The position numbers and the translations under genes were made by a program. Shown piece by piece: positions 32,024-32,171 of a stretch of DNA of 32,171 bases. The notes below the pieces were generated by a model, which was not told the origin of the DNA, made no database searches, and saw only the letters and a program-made list of their open reading frames with translations. Source of the DNA: Elusimicrobiota bacterium (GTDB lineage: Bacteria; Elusimicrobiota; Elusimicrobia; Elusimicrobiales; Elusimicrobiaceae); contig JAISHT010000017.1 in the NCBI GenBank assembly GCA_031262415.1, forward strand, positions 1 through 32,171, read 5' to 3'. Numbering within the stretch: the stretch's first letter is position 1; each line of letters starts with the position of its first letter.

Positions 32024-32053
32024 AATTTAATCACATAAAGGGCTTTTTGTCAA
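32024..32053 (-). promoter_or_regulatory. Possible hybrid promoter formed at the IS boundary
   Basis: Read on the minus strand, TTGACA (32048-32053) sits at the tip of the insertion element. TTAAAT (32025-32030) follows 17 bases later, or TAAATT (32024-32029) 18 bases later, in the flanking DNA. The -35 is a perfect consensus and each candidate -10 matches four of six positions. A transcript would start about 35 bases before the coiled-coil gene's ATG. Confidence 0.45.
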
Positions 32054-32171
32054 TGGAATGTTAGACATCAATACATATGAGACTTTTGGACAACTTGGAT
32101 TTGAGCTGTGGGACGGCTTAAAATATATTCCATTGGAGTAATATATTTTAAACCTTTGTGTACTCTTTCAG
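32048..32171 (-). mobile_element. 3' end of an insertion sequence (IS3/IS481-like DDE type), cut by the window edge
   Basis: The stretch holds the end of a transposase gene and, 20 bases past its stop codon, a plausible terminal sequence starting TGTCAATGGAATG. IS481-like elements often begin with TGT. The other end lies outside the window, so the inverted repeat and target duplication cannot be confirmed. The outer boundary at 32048 is an estimate. Confidence 0.55.
32068..32171 (-). CDS. Transposase C-terminal fragment, 5' partial
   Basis: This was not in the ORF track because no start codon lies inside the window. The minus frame beginning at 32169 encodes 33 residues before TGA. It contains ERVHKGLKYITPMEYIL, the Arg-x-His-x-Gly-Leu...Thr-Pro-x-Glu-Tyr pattern found at the end of the DDE integrase core in IS3/IS481-type transposases. 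A short tail (SRPTAQIQVVQKSHMY) follows. The catalytic DDE residues are upstream and out of view, so whether the element is intact is unknown. Confidence 0.75.
   Translation of the reverse strand, partial: ERVHKGLKYITPMEYILSRPTAQIQVVQKSHMY

Noticed and set aside
1-32171. CRISPR array or rRNA genes
   Set aside because: I found no regularly spaced direct repeats and no rRNA-like sequence in the window.

Overview
The window looks like chromosomal DNA from a Gram-negative-type, non-sporulating bacterium with moderate to low GC content. It has a periplasmic protease, a periplasmic alkaline phosphatase, an EnvC/FtsX-like pair, TsaD, ScpAB and RuvABC. My best guess at the phylum is Elusimicrobiota, from overall protein style and the many Ala/Lys-rich coding regions. 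That is an impression, not a demonstrated placement. Genes are tightly packed and many overlap by 1 to 16 bases.

Layout. Bases 1-2120 (+) hold the 3' part of a DEAD-box helicase with a DEMD motif II, a small membrane-anchored protein and an OsmC-like protein, closed by a strong terminator. Bases 2102-4200 (-) hold a Nudix hydrolase and a two-gene, AT-rich cassette: a ParA-like ATPase coupled by TAATG to a predicted HEPN ribonuclease. The cassette looks like an inserted accessory module and is the best candidate here for an undescribed defence or toxin-type system. Bases 4259-17569 (-) are one continuous run of twelve genes with gaps of at most 18 bases: M50 protease, trpS, scpA, scpB, glgA, alkaline phosphatase, ftsX-like, envC-like, ctpA, tsaD, a solute-binding-like protein without a signal peptide, and a GAF-GGDEF diguanylate cyclase.

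Bases 17570-17947 contain no convincing gene. They do hold a plus-strand promoter (TTGACA-N17-TATTCT), a sequence able to close into a long hairpin, and a perfect intrinsic terminator. I read this as an unannotated structured RNA of about 230 nt that resembles 6S RNA in architecture. To its right lie a CCA-adding/poly(A) polymerase-type nucleotidyltransferase and a CpXC-domain protein (both -), then a tRNA-Arg(TCG) on +, without an encoded CCA.

Bases 19916-26273 (+) are the Holliday-junction set yebC-ruvC-ruvA-ruvB, followed by a SpoIID/LytB-like protein and the queuosine genes queA and tgt. Bases 26287-31982 (-) are a 1358-residue coiled-coil protein, ddl and a small membrane protein. The right edge (about 32048-32171) is the 3' end of an insertion sequence. 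Its tip carries an outward TTGACA that could drive the coiled-coil gene.

How the genes fit together: most of the window is housekeeping (chromosome segregation, recombination, tRNA maturation and modification, cell wall and division). The accessory parts are the ParA-HEPN cassette, the IS end and possibly the SBP-GGDEF signalling pair.
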